Below, in pieces: positions 24,045 to 31,746 of a stretch of 43,175 nt of DNA (the first letter of the stretch is position 1; the number at the start of each line of letters is the position of its first letter). The position numbers and the translations under genes are program-made. Source of the stretch: an archaeon (GTDB lineage: Archaea; Asgardarchaeota; Thorarchaeia; Thorarchaeales; Thorarchaeaceae); assembly GCA_024275415.1 (NCBI GenBank), contig JAJRZD010000031.1:1-43175 (forward strand), read 5' to 3'. The notes below the pieces were generated by a model that made no database searches, was not told the origin of the DNA, and was given only the letters and a program-made list of their open reading frames with translations.

Positions 24045-25148
24045 TCAATTCCCGTACCTCTCGACGAGCTCCTCAAACCTATCAAAAGGGATAGCCCATT
24101 TTCCGAGTTCACTATCAAACAGATTGAACACTTCTCGATACTTTGACTCCACTCTGTCAGGAAGATGGAATTGGAAAAAGTACGATTCCATCTGCGGTCG
24201 AATTGCATTGAAACCTTCCATAAACTGTTTCAAGTCCGAGGTGGTGAAACCCATCCGCAGACAGAAGCTTTGGGGGTCTTCTGCCAATATAATGCCCGGG
24301 AATGGAAGATTCTGGAATCTTTGAAGGATGCCTCCAATCTTTGATCTCATCCTCATGAAGATAGAGACCCAAACGAGGTCTCCCGAGAATCCGTATGCCC
24401 TGGTGTATCCCCTGATCACGCCTCTTGTTCTCAGCCGTTGTATCCGGTCTCTGACCGTTGCCAGAGGAAGTTTTGTGATGCCTGCAAGGCTTGTCATTGA
24501 AGCATCTGGACTGTCCTTCAGGATCCTCAGGATAAGGATGTCTTTCGAGTCGTACTCTATGACTTCCTTCATACTACTAATCTCAAAAGGTAGCTTTTGG
24601 TCTTTTTCGCTCAGTGACATCAATTCCTCTTTCCAGACATCCCAGTTACATGACCATCCCTTTGTAGGATTGTACAGGTTGAAGTCAATTCTTTTTGAAT
24701 GATGGCTTGCAATATCAAAGAAGAAGTATTGATTGATCAGTCCATGTTTCTGCATCTTCTTTGCCAGCATCTCTATCCTGTCAGGCATGACAATATCATA
24801 TGCAGTGTGAACCAGATAACCATCATATCTGCCATGTGTCGGCACATACCAGTGGAAAATTGGGATTTCTCGAATGACACTCTCAAGAGTTCGAGTCCTC
24901 TCTGGTATCTCTTGGAACAAGAGGATTCCCTCACCTAGCCCCACCTTTCGTTCATCTGTTTCAAGGAACGACGGGAGCAGAATTCCCCTTTCCATCAAGG
25001 TTGAAAGGCGGTATCTTATCGTTCTTGCAGGAATGCGTTTTTCCTTCATCGTGTTTGCGATATAGTCGCTCAGTTCTTGAGCTGAAGCATTCCCTCCAAG
25101 CCTTTCAAGTGCAGTCAGTATCTTCTGGTCATCAGACCATCTCTTCAT
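24045..25148 (-). CDS. Lrp/AsnC-like regulator with two helix-turn-helix domains
   Basis: A protein of about 367 residues with two separate winged-helix regions. The first (about 8-60) reads ILTALERLGGNASAQELSDYI then ARTIRYRLSTLMERGIL. The second (about 200-250) is AsnC-like: YDSKDILILRILKDSPDASM, then LPLATVRDRIQRLRTRGVIRGY. Each is followed by an alpha/beta segment that could be an effector domain, so the protein looks like an internal duplication. ATG at 25148 is preferred over the GTG at 25160; the TATA-like ATAAAATAT at about 25184-25192 would place the transcript start near 25160, so a leaderless GTG start is also possible. It is divergent from a small winged-helix gene. Confidence 0.8.
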   Translation of the reverse strand: MKRWSDDQKILTALERLGGNASAQELSDYIANTMKEKRIPARTIRYRLSTLMERGILLPSFLETDERKVGLGEGILLFQEIPERTRTLESVIREIPIFHWYVPTHGRYDGYLVHTAYDIVMPDRIEMLAKKMQKHGLINQYFFFDIASHHSKRIDFNLYNPTKGWSCNWDVWKEELMSLSEKDQKLPFEISSMKEVIEYDSKDILILRILKDSPDASMTSLAGITKLPLATVRDRIQRLRTRGVIRGYTRAYGFSGDLVWVSIFMRMRSKIGGILQRFQNLPFPGIILAEDPQSFCLRMGFTTSDLKQFMEGFNAIRPQMESYFFQFHLPDRVESKYREVFNLFDSELGKWAIPFDRFEELVERYGN

Positions 25149-25222
25149 TCGCGAGAACACATCCCATGCTTGCGGTCGTCAGATATTTTATAAGAAACTT
25201 CCCACCTAGAAGACACAACGAA

Positions 25223-25250
25223 CGGCAAATTTTAAACAGTAAAATTGCCG
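25223..25250. promoter_or_regulatory. Palindromic operator around the TATA box of a winged-helix gene
   Basis: CGGCAAATTTTA (25223-25234) and TAAAATTGCCG (25240-25250) form an inverted repeat, perfect except for one extra A in the left arm, with a 5-base spacer. The AT-rich core AATTTTAAAC looks like the TATA box for the gene at 25271. A repressor bound here would block TBP, so autoregulation by the adjacent winged-helix protein is likely. Confidence 0.62.
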
Positions 25251-25270
25251 ATTATTAATGAGGTATTTGA

Positions 25271-25555
25271 ATGAGTCTATCAGGATTGCCAATGAGTGCC
25301 TTGATAGTTCTGAATGAACTTGCTACAAAGGGCCCCATGACCCCCAAGCAGCTCAGGAACGAAGTCACCTTGTCCCCTCGATCCGTTTCTGATGCACTCA
25401 GACGGTTGACTGATAAGTCGCTGTGCAAAAGAATCCCAAACTTGCAAGATATGCGTCAGCCCATCTATAGCGTGAACATGCATGTTATCCGGGAACTCAA
25501 TGTGAGCTTCGAGCAGATACGCACCCTTGCTCAAATCTACATGAAAGTCGCATAG
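25271..25555 (+). CDS. Small winged-helix (MarR-like) transcriptional regulator
   Basis: A 94-residue protein that is almost only a winged helix: SALIVLNELATKGPMTPKQLRNEVTLSPRSVSDALRRLTDKSL with a typical recognition helix, a wing ending RQPIYSV, and a C-terminal helix probably used for dimerisation. MarR/ArsR-like small archaeal regulators have this size. The ATG follows GAGGT at 25260-25264. A palindrome covers its TATA region. Confidence 0.82.
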   Translation: MSLSGLPMSALIVLNELATKGPMTPKQLRNEVTLSPRSVSDALRRLTDKSLCKRIPNLQDMRQPIYSVNMHVIRELNVSFEQIRTLAQIYMKVA

Positions 25556-25666
25556 GTCGGTCACACGAATCACCAACTGCATCTCTGCCAACCATAATGG
25601 CTGACGCGATGACGACCTCTTATCCCAAACAGAAGGGCGTCGCTTTATTCGTGATGTCCCAGATAA

Positions 25667-26497
25667 TTAGAATGGGGCATCAAACTCAACTTGGACTGCC
25701 TCAATTCTTTCTCCAGACACCCTCGGAGATAGGCTCCCCATGTTATTCTCGTTGGCAAGCATCAGATGTCGGACTCTTGTGACATCGAGCCCCATTACTT
25801 TTGTGACTATCGTATCGACAGAAACAGGATTCTTTCCGACAATGAATGCCCCGATGGGCCTGGTTTTTGGGCCATTCCATCCTTCAACACCAACTCTCGC
25901 ATCGACGATACAGAGGTCTGAAGGGACAATCCGATTCAGGTCTACCAGAATCTCGTCTATCTTGGCGTGGTAAGACGCTTTTCCCTTATTCGGGAGCAGA
26001 CCAAATTGATTCTTGAAGGACGCAGTAAGGAATGCGGTTTCGTGAGTCTTGGCGATTGCTAGCGAGATGTAATAATGTGGCTCGGTCAGGATCTCATGGA
26101 GTTTGATGGTGTCAAAGTACATACCATTGACTGCCACAGGCACCAGAGGCTCGTTGCTCAGGTCGACTATATCTACATCGAAACCTTGTTTCCGTTTTTC
26201 ATCTTTTAGACTAGTGTAGCCAAACTTCTCGAACGATTCCATCGCGTTCTTGCTTTGGCTATCGGATTCGATGATCCGTATTGAGGCATCAGGGAAGGTT
26301 TCGAAGAACAGATCTACTACAGCTTCGACCAGTCTGATATCGGTCACTGAGTGCCCTGTTCCATCTGAGATGGTACAAATGTTCGGTTTGATAAGGATGG
26401 GAGCATCAGTTTTCTCAAGACCTCCAATGTGCTCCAGTCCCATTCGGACAGATTCCCTTATCGAGTCTTGGAACCTGACGAGTGCTACCTTTTCCAC
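25667..26497 (-). CDS. DUF362 family protein
   Basis: A 276-residue protein matching DUF362: LIKPNIC near residues 34-40 (family K-P-N), GTGHSVTDIRLVEAVVDLF, ISLAIAKTHETAFLTASFKNQFG (family K-T-H...K-N...G) and KNPVSVDTIVTKVMGLD near the C-terminus. Many DUF362 proteins carry a ferredoxin domain; this one has none. Function is unknown. The GTG start follows GAGAGG with about 9 bases of spacing. Confidence 0.88.
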   Translation of the reverse strand: MEKVALVRFQDSIRESVRMGLEHIGGLEKTDAPILIKPNICTISDGTGHSVTDIRLVEAVVDLFFETFPDASIRIIESDSQSKNAMESFEKFGYTSLKDEKRKQGFDVDIVDLSNEPLVPVAVNGMYFDTIKLHEILTEPHYYISLAIAKTHETAFLTASFKNQFGLLPNKGKASYHAKIDEILVDLNRIVPSDLCIVDARVGVEGWNGPKTRPIGAFIVGKNPVSVDTIVTKVMGLDVTRVRHLMLANENNMGSLSPRVSGERIEAVQVEFDAPF

Positions 26498-26597
26498 TAA
26501 GTGAACCTCTCCCCCTATGAATTATGAATGTCCTTAAAAATTCCCTTCATAATGTTTTATTAGTGTTCCCTCATTTGGTTTTCCCGGATTTGCTAGC

Positions 26598-27215
26598 ATG
26601 ACCGATATCACATTATGGAGCGAAACGAAAAAGGGTGGGAAAGTAGTTGAGCGTGTTGTGCCTGGGACCAGCACCATCAATCTTAGCGATAGACGCATCG
26701 CGACCACTGACCTTTCGCCACTAAAGGACTGTCCCAATCTGGAGGTACTGATTCTTTCAGGAAACGAGTTGCAGAGTATTGACCTCTCGCCCCTGTCCCA
26801 CTGTTCGAACTTGCTCGAACTATCACTTGGTAGCAACGAGATGGGATCCATAGACCTGACACCACTGGAGAACTGCAAGAACCTCATGCATCTTGACATC
26901 TCTTTCAACCGGTTAACGGAACTAGACCTCACGCCTCTTGCCTCATGCCCCGAGCTGAAAGCGCTTCATCTCTATCAGAACAAGCTCGGATCCATAGACC
27001 TCACGCCTCTCAAGAAGTGCAAGAAGCTTCGTAATATCACTCTAGAGAAGAACGAGTTCAAGAGTATCGACATCTCTGCTCTTTTCTCATGCCCCCGTCT
27101 TGTCAAGATTGGCTTCGATTCTGACACAATACTGACTGCAGCAGCGAAGAACAAAGAAAAGACAAAGCTGCCGATTGGTTTCAAACCTATCCGTTCTAGG
27201 ATAAAATGGACCTGA
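26598..27215 (+). CDS. Leucine-rich repeat protein
   Basis: A 205-residue protein with about five and a half LRRs of exactly 24 residues each. The consensus is DLxPLxxCxxLxxLxL followed by xxNxLxSI. The N-terminal 35 residues are a different, strand-rich cap, and the C-terminus is a basic tail. There is no signal peptide or membrane segment, so it is probably cytoplasmic. The near-identical repeats imply recent expansion. LRR proteins are common in Asgard genomes; a partner cannot be predicted. TATA-like TTTTATTA lies near 26555-26562. No Shine-Dalgarno is visible. Confidence 0.88.
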   Translation: MTDITLWSETKKGGKVVERVVPGTSTINLSDRRIATTDLSPLKDCPNLEVLILSGNELQSIDLSPLSHCSNLLELSLGSNEMGSIDLTPLENCKNLMHLDISFNRLTELDLTPLASCPELKALHLYQNKLGSIDLTPLKKCKKLRNITLEKNEFKSIDISALFSCPRLVKIGFDSDTILTAAAKNKEKTKLPIGFKPIRSRIKWT

Positions 27216-27237
27216 AATTCATGGATATAGAATCAAT

Positions 27238-27260
27238 GAAAGGGGAACATCTCCCCTTTC
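27238..27260. terminator. 9-bp stem-loop between LRR and uS19 genes
   Basis: GAAAGGGGA (27238-27246) and TCCCCTTTC (27252-27260) pair fully across a 5-base loop. It lies between the convergent stops at 27215 and 27271 and may act in both directions. Confidence 0.6.
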
Positions 27261-27270
27261 TTGAATGATG

Positions 27271-27681
27271 TTATTTCAGTGGGACGTATGCAGAACTCTT
27301 TGTTGCGCCAATCCCCGGGTTGCCATGACTGACACGCCTAGTAGTTATTGAGAACTCGCCTAAGACATGACCGATCATCTGGGGAAGTATTTTGACCCGT
27401 TGAAAGTCTTTGCCATTATGGACTGCGATGGTAAGATCGACCATCTCAGGAAGAATGACCATATCACGACAATGAGTCCTGACCACAACATCCTTGCCTT
27501 TTCTCTGGGCTTTGCGGGCATTTCGCAACTTGACGAGGAGTTTCTTTTGTCTAGAAGGTAATCCTCTCTTGAGCGTTCTTCTTCTGCGTGTAGGTAGAAG
27601 TTCGATGAGCGAGTCCATATTCATCCTGACAAGCTCTGAGAGTGGAACTCCTCTGTACATTGGTTCGCCTTTCCGTGACAT
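27271..27681 (-). CDS. rps19: Small ribosomal subunit protein uS19
   Basis: A 136-residue uS19 (eukaryotic RPS15 type), part of the head of the 30S subunit. Diagnostic segments are YRGVPLSELVRM, RTHCRDMVILPEMVDLTIAVHNGKDF (in parts), IGHVLGEFSITTRRVSHGNPGIGATKSS and the closing YVPLK, all close to eukaryotic RPS15. The ATG follows AGGTGAT, and CTTTAAAAC near 27755-27763 on the minus strand is a plausible promoter box. In most archaea this gene sits in the S10 operon between uL2 and uL22; here both neighbours are unrelated repeat-protein genes. Confidence 0.97.
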   Translation of the reverse strand: MSRKGEPMYRGVPLSELVRMNMDSLIELLPTRRRRTLKRGLPSRQKKLLVKLRNARKAQRKGKDVVVRTHCRDMVILPEMVDLTIAVHNGKDFQRVKILPQMIGHVLGEFSITTRRVSHGNPGIGATKSSAYVPLK

Positions 27682-27825
27682 GTTGTAATCACCTGATATG
27701 GTCAGACGGGGTCATAGCGCCGTCAAAAACTGCGATGAGTCAAGAGAATGTTGTTTTAAAGCTTATCATCTGGCTGACCCTTCCGCCAACTCCTGTTATG
27801 TCCCTGAAGCACCTTATAGCGCTTT

Positions 27826-28383
27826 TCAGAACATCCTAGGTTGTTTTTGGGGTCTGTCAATGGGATTACCTTTCTCGTCGAGCAATCCTGCCTTCTCCAT
27901 AGCATCCTTCACCCATGTCAGCGTACTCGCCACGGTAGGGTCACGGATTATTGCAAGTCTTGCAAGTTCGATAGACTCCTCATAGTTCTCCAGCTCGTAG
28001 TTTATCTCAGCTTTGTGAAGGATGGCAAGTGTGAAACGCTTCTCGATGGCAAGCACTCGGTCAAACAGCTCCAGTGCCTCTTCCGCTCTTCCGAGGTCTC
28101 GTAAGCAGACTGCCTTGTTGAACAGGGGGACGGGGTCTTTCGGATTCACTTCCGCAGCTCTATCCAGATACGAGATGGCCTTCTCGACTACCACAGGATT
28201 TTTCTCGCCATTGCCAAGTGATTGGATAATCGCTACACCCAATGTGGTAAGTGCATTTGTATGGTCTGGATGATTCTCGATTATCTCCTGAAGTTTCATC
28301 ATAGCCAAGTCTATGTCTCCATCTGCCAGTAATCGGGCAGCCTCATTGTATTCCTTGTTTTTTGAACGACCAAACAGTGGCAT
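27826..28383 (-). CDS. Tetratricopeptide repeat protein
   Basis: A 185-residue TPR protein with four to five hairpins; the clearest start at YNEAARLLADGDIDLAM, PVPLFNKAVCLRDLGRAEEA and AILHKAEINYELENYEES. A low-conservation basic N-terminus (MPLFGRSKNKE) precedes the repeats and a Pro/Lys/Gln-rich tail follows. No other domain is seen. It lies upstream of uS19 on the same strand with its own gap of about 145 bases, so co-transcription is uncertain. Confidence 0.85.
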   Translation of the reverse strand: MPLFGRSKNKEYNEAARLLADGDIDLAMMKLQEIIENHPDHTNALTTLGVAIIQSLGNGEKNPVVVEKAISYLDRAAEVNPKDPVPLFNKAVCLRDLGRAEEALELFDRVLAIEKRFTLAILHKAEINYELENYEESIELARLAIIRDPTVASTLTWVKDAMEKAGLLDEKGNPIDRPQKQPRMF

Positions 28384-28463
28384 TGCAGTTCAGGTTCCCA
28401 CGATGGCAGGACAACTCTTAAGTCCTGACCTAGCGCAGACTTTGTACTATCGGATGTGATGAC

Positions 28464-29822
28464 ATGGGCAGGCTGTTTGGGACGAACGGTGTACGCGGAA
28501 CGATTAACGATGAGCTAACAGTCGATATGATGCTTGACCTCGGCAGGGCGATTGGTTCCGTCCTAGGGCCCGGGAAGATAGCTATTTCAACCGACTCTAG
28601 GATGGGTGGCGAGATGTTCAAGCAGTCCGTTATCTCAGGACTACTATCGACCGGTTGTGATGTGGTCGACATTGGCCCATGTCCAACTCCTTGCCTTCAG
28701 TTCAACACCCGTGAGCTCGGATGCATCGGAGGTGTGATGATCACTGCATCACATAATCCCCCCGAATTCAATGGGATCAAGGTGATGGGCTCTGATGGCA
28801 TCGAGGTGACTCGTGAAGTAGAGTCCGTGATTGAGGATGTTTATTTCTCGCGCGAGTTCAAAGTGGCCCCTTGGGATGAGATTGGAACGCAATATTCCGA
28901 TGACCTTGCGATTCGCAGGTACATTGATGGCATCAAGAAACATGTGGATGTGGGCGCGATACGCAAGAAAGCCCCCAAGGTCGTAGTGGATGGTGCTAAT
29001 AGTGTGGGTGCATTGGCCACCCCACTCCTGCTTCGTGAACTCGGATGCAAAGTCATAACAATCAACTCGCAGATGGATGGTATGTTTCCCGGAAGGAATC
29101 CTGAACCTACTCCCGAAAACATCGTTGACCTGTCCAAGACTGTTATCTCTGTTGGTGCTGATATCGGCATTGCCCATGACGGTGATGCAGATCGTGCAAC
29201 ATTTGTCGATGAGAATGGTGCGATTCTTTGGGGCGACCAGTCCTTTGCCATCATTGCCCGTCACGTGCTTTGGAAGAAGCCTGATTCCACTCTGGTCACT
29301 CCCGTAAGCAGCGGTCGGCTTATTGAGGATATTGTCAAGGAATCAAATGCTCGGGTTGACTGGACAAAGGTTGGTAGCGTGATTGTATCACATCGCGTTG
29401 TGGAGATTGGTGCAGAGCTTGGTGGTGAAGAGAATGGTGGTGTGTTTTATCCTGATCATATTGCGGTACGCGATGGAGCTATGACTGCTGCACAGATGAT
29501 TGATATAATGGTTTCAAACAACTCCTCACTCTCCGGACTTGTGAAGAGCTTGCCCCAGTATTATAGTACAAAGACAAAAGTACCTGTCCCTCCCGATAAG
29601 AAGGACGCTCTCCTTGAAACCCTTCTTGAATTGACAAAGGATGAGAACCGGATAACGATGGATGGCGTCAAACTGACGTACGCTGAAGGTTGGATTCTTA
29701 TTCGTCCTTCGGGCACTGAGCCTCTCTGGAGATGTTTTGCCGAAGCGAAGACCCAAGAAATTGCCGATACCTTATGTGAACGGGGAGTGAACCTGATCCG
29801 AGATGCTGCTGCAAAGACCTAG
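28464..29822 (+). CDS. glmM: Phosphohexomutase (phosphoglucosamine mutase-like)
   Basis: A 452-residue alpha-D-phosphohexomutase. Catalytic loop TASHNPPEFNGIK has the phosphoserine at S96. The Mg-binding loop DGDADR is at 239-244, the sugar-specificity loop GEENGG appears near residue 325, and the phosphate loop RPSGTEPLWR near the C-terminus. The E-N-G sugar loop and length fit archaeal GlmM-type enzymes, but phosphomannomutase or phosphoglucomutase activity cannot be excluded. Its 3' end overlaps the next gene, on the other strand, by four bases. Confidence 0.88.
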   Translation: MGRLFGTNGVRGTINDELTVDMMLDLGRAIGSVLGPGKIAISTDSRMGGEMFKQSVISGLLSTGCDVVDIGPCPTPCLQFNTRELGCIGGVMITASHNPPEFNGIKVMGSDGIEVTREVESVIEDVYFSREFKVAPWDEIGTQYSDDLAIRRYIDGIKKHVDVGAIRKKAPKVVVDGANSVGALATPLLLRELGCKVITINSQMDGMFPGRNPEPTPENIVDLSKTVISVGADIGIAHDGDADRATFVDENGAILWGDQSFAIIARHVLWKKPDSTLVTPVSSGRLIEDIVKESNARVDWTKVGSVIVSHRVVEIGAELGGEENGGVFYPDHIAVRDGAMTAAQMIDIMVSNNSSLSGLVKSLPQYYSTKTKVPVPPDKKDALLETLLELTKDENRITMDGVKLTYAEGWILIRPSGTEPLWRCFAEAKTQEIADTLCERGVNLIRDAAAKT

Positions 29823-30118
29823 CTTGTTCTTCGAAGCCTCCTGATTTGTATCATCACATCCACTGCCATGATGAGAACGGGTATCAACACGATAAAGTTC
29901 AGATTTTCAATGATGACTAGCAAGTGAAGTCCTGTTGGGGTCCAGAGAAATGCAAGCATGCCAATGACCCATATGACCAACAGTGAGGTTGAGATACTCG
30001 CACATACATCGCTAAGATCTTTGTCCCGTATTCCTCTTTCTTTCACTAGTAGCCATGCGATGAGGATTATCCCTGTCCATGATGCTAATATTCCCAAGTA
30101 GTTGAATGCCTGCATCAA
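29819..30118 (-). CDS. Small membrane protein
   Basis: A 99-residue protein with three hydrophobic segments (about 6-26, 44-63, 70-90) and a basic C-terminus (RRLRRTS). No family is recognised. Its stop overlaps the phosphohexomutase stop region, a compact convergent arrangement. Confidence 0.65.
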   Translation of the reverse strand: MMQAFNYLGILASWTGIILIAWLLVKERGIRDKDLSDVCASISTSLLVIWVIGMLAFLWTPTGLHLLVIIENLNFIVLIPVLIMAVDVMIQIRRLRRTS

Positions 30119-30252
30119 GTGCTATCCCCGCACATCTCACTCGTTCATCAAGTATTCATTATGCATTCTATGAATATGAATCTTGGCAATCTCATCCGTC
30201 ACTTTTTCTAATTGATACGTGAGATGCTGTAGAATTAGTAAATGTTGGTAGA

Positions 30253-30272
30253 AGGGATCCTGCTGGATCCCT
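30253..30272. terminator. 8-bp stem-loop downstream of a small membrane-protein gene
   Basis: AGGGATCC (30253-30260) and GGATCCCT (30265-30272) pair fully across TGCT. On the minus strand this is about 36 bases after the stop at 30308. No T-run follows, so it is a possible terminator only. Confidence 0.35.
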
Positions 30273-30307
30273 ACCCCGGTTGAATGAGTTGTTGCTGAGA
30301 AGAGGAC

Positions 30308-30634
30308 TTACTGGGATTCTTCCTTCTCAACTTCCTTGTCCATATCCGAACTCTCGCTTTCGAAATCGAAATCTTCGAGTGGTTCAGGTGCTGGAGTTGT
30401 AAGCATAGTCCAACCAATCCACATGGCTATGACCATGATCAATACTGCAGCAAGCCAGACTGGCAGGATGACAAGCCATTTCCAATCGGGAGCGAACAGC
30501 CATTCCCAACCCTCTGGGGCGAGGCCGGCGAGATCTGGGAATATCTGGATTAAGAGCAGCCCCCATGTATAATAGATAAGCACGAGAAGCGCAAAGACGA
30601 ATATGAGCGCACCAATTATTTTTTCCTTGCCCAT
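30308..30634 (-). CDS. Two-helix membrane protein with acidic tail
   Basis: A 108-residue protein: a first hydrophobic segment at about 7-32, an aromatic-rich loop (EGWEWLFAPDWKW), a second segment at about 53-75, then a strongly acidic tail of about 30 residues (DFDFESESSDMDKEVEKEE). The family is not recognised. The acidic tail may be a docking surface. Confidence 0.68.
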   Translation of the reverse strand: MGKEKIIGALIFVFALLVLIYYTWGLLLIQIFPDLAGLAPEGWEWLFAPDWKWLVILPVWLAAVLIMVIAMWIGWTMLTTPAPEPLEDFDFESESSDMDKEVEKEESQ

Positions 30635-30840
30635 TTTGCAAAACCTCTTTCAAATAGTGACAATTTTAGATAGTCACAACTGGTTTGTACTAGTACAGGT
30701 ATTCCCTGTCGTCTCAGATAAAAGGCTTGCGTAATACCTCGATTTCATTTCCCTGCGGTCATAGTAAAGGTATGGTATGAATTGATTTGTTTGATTCAAT
30801 CCTTAATACTGAGTAAATTACTTGAATCGAGTCCTCCTTT

Positions 30841-30864
30841 GACTTGTATCAGGTGATACAAGTC
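30841..30864. promoter_or_regulatory. Perfect palindrome upstream of the Etf operon
   Basis: GACTTGTATCA (30841-30851) and TGATACAAGTC (30854-30864) are exact inverted repeats with a 2-base spacer. The element ends 24 bases before the TATA-like box at 30888-30895. The size and symmetry suit a dimeric regulator (for example TetR-, MarR- or GntR-like). Confidence 0.7.
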
Positions 30865-30887
30865 GTAAAAGAGCTGCTTGCGTATTG

Positions 30888-30895
30888 CTTATAAT
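30888..30895 (+). promoter_or_regulatory. TATA-like box for the Etf operon
   Basis: CTTATAAT lies about 28 bases before an inferred transcript start near 30918. This rules out translation from the ATG-like frame opening at 30885 and supports the TTG start at 30948 with GGTGG at about 30937-30941. Confidence 0.5.
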
Positions 30896-30947
30896 GGGGG
30901 CATATCTGTTTCACGGAATAAATAGCAGCCAATTTGGTGGTGGATGT

Positions 30948-31745
30948 TTGAAGATTATCGTACCAGTCAAACAAGTTCCGGAGGTTGCCGAGGTAAAGGT
31001 CAACCCCGAAACAGGCACGCTGATCCGCGACGGTGTTCCCAGTATCCTGAACCCGTTCGATGAGCTTGCTGTTGAAGAGGCCATAAGAATCAAAGAGGCA
31101 CATGGCGGTGATGATAGTGAGGTCACCGTAATCACCATGGGCCCCCCTCAAGCAGTTGATGTCCTGTACAAAGCGATGGCAATGGGTGCTGACAAGGCCG
31201 TCCATATGACAGACCGCATTTTTGCAGGAGCCGACACTTGGGTTACCGCATTGACTCTTGCAGAACAGATACGGAAGATGGAGTTCGACCTCATTATTTG
31301 TGGAAAACAGGCAATCGATGGTGATACAGCACAGGTTGGCCCTGAGATTGCAGAGATCCTACGCATCCCTCAGATATGCTATGTCCGCAAGGTCGAGATA
31401 TCTGAGGATGGCAAGTTTGTGACAGCCCACAGGGAAACGGACGAGGGCTATGAGGTTGTCAAGGCAAAACTCCCAGTCCTGCTAACCGCAACCAAAGGAC
31501 TGAATGAGCCTCGCCTTCCTAATATCATGGGCATCATGAAAGCCAAGAAGAAGCCCCTCGAGGTCGTCGATGCAGAAAAGCTCGGAGTATCCGAAGACCG
31601 CCTCGGGTTGAAGGGCTCGCCCACTACTGTCAGGAAAGTGTTCCCACCTGAGCAGAGAGCAGGTGGTATTAAGATCGATGGCGAGAATCCCAAGGAAGCC
31701 GCAAGGCAACTGGTGGAATTCCTCGCAAAGAAGGGGGTAATCTGA
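30948..31745 (+). CDS. etfB: Electron transfer flavoprotein, beta subunit
   Basis: A 265-residue EtfB. It begins MKIIVPVKQVPEV, with ILNPFDELAVEEAIRIKE and the AMP/FAD-proximal loops VTVITMGPPQAVDVLYKAMAMG (in parts) and CGKQAIDGDTAQVGPEIAE. All are typical. EtfB holds a second adenine nucleotide or FAD and forms a dimer with EtfA; in bifurcating Etfs it carries the FAD where bifurcation occurs. The frame extends to 30885, but the TTG at 30948 fits the conserved N-terminus and Shine-Dalgarno. EtfA follows after one base. Confidence 0.95.
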   Translation: MKIIVPVKQVPEVAEVKVNPETGTLIRDGVPSILNPFDELAVEEAIRIKEAHGGDDSEVTVITMGPPQAVDVLYKAMAMGADKAVHMTDRIFAGADTWVTALTLAEQIRKMEFDLIICGKQAIDGDTAQVGPEIAEILRIPQICYVRKVEISEDGKFVTAHRETDEGYEVVKAKLPVLLTATKGLNEPRLPNIMGIMKAKKKPLEVVDAEKLGVSEDRLGLKGSPTTVRKVFPPEQRAGGIKIDGENPKEAARQLVEFLAKKGVI

Positions 31746-31746
31746 G

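Noticed and set aside
24886..24903. GAGTTCGAGTCC, resembling a tRNA T-arm
   Set aside because: There is no matching acceptor, D- or anticodon arm, and it lies inside the Lrp-like coding region.
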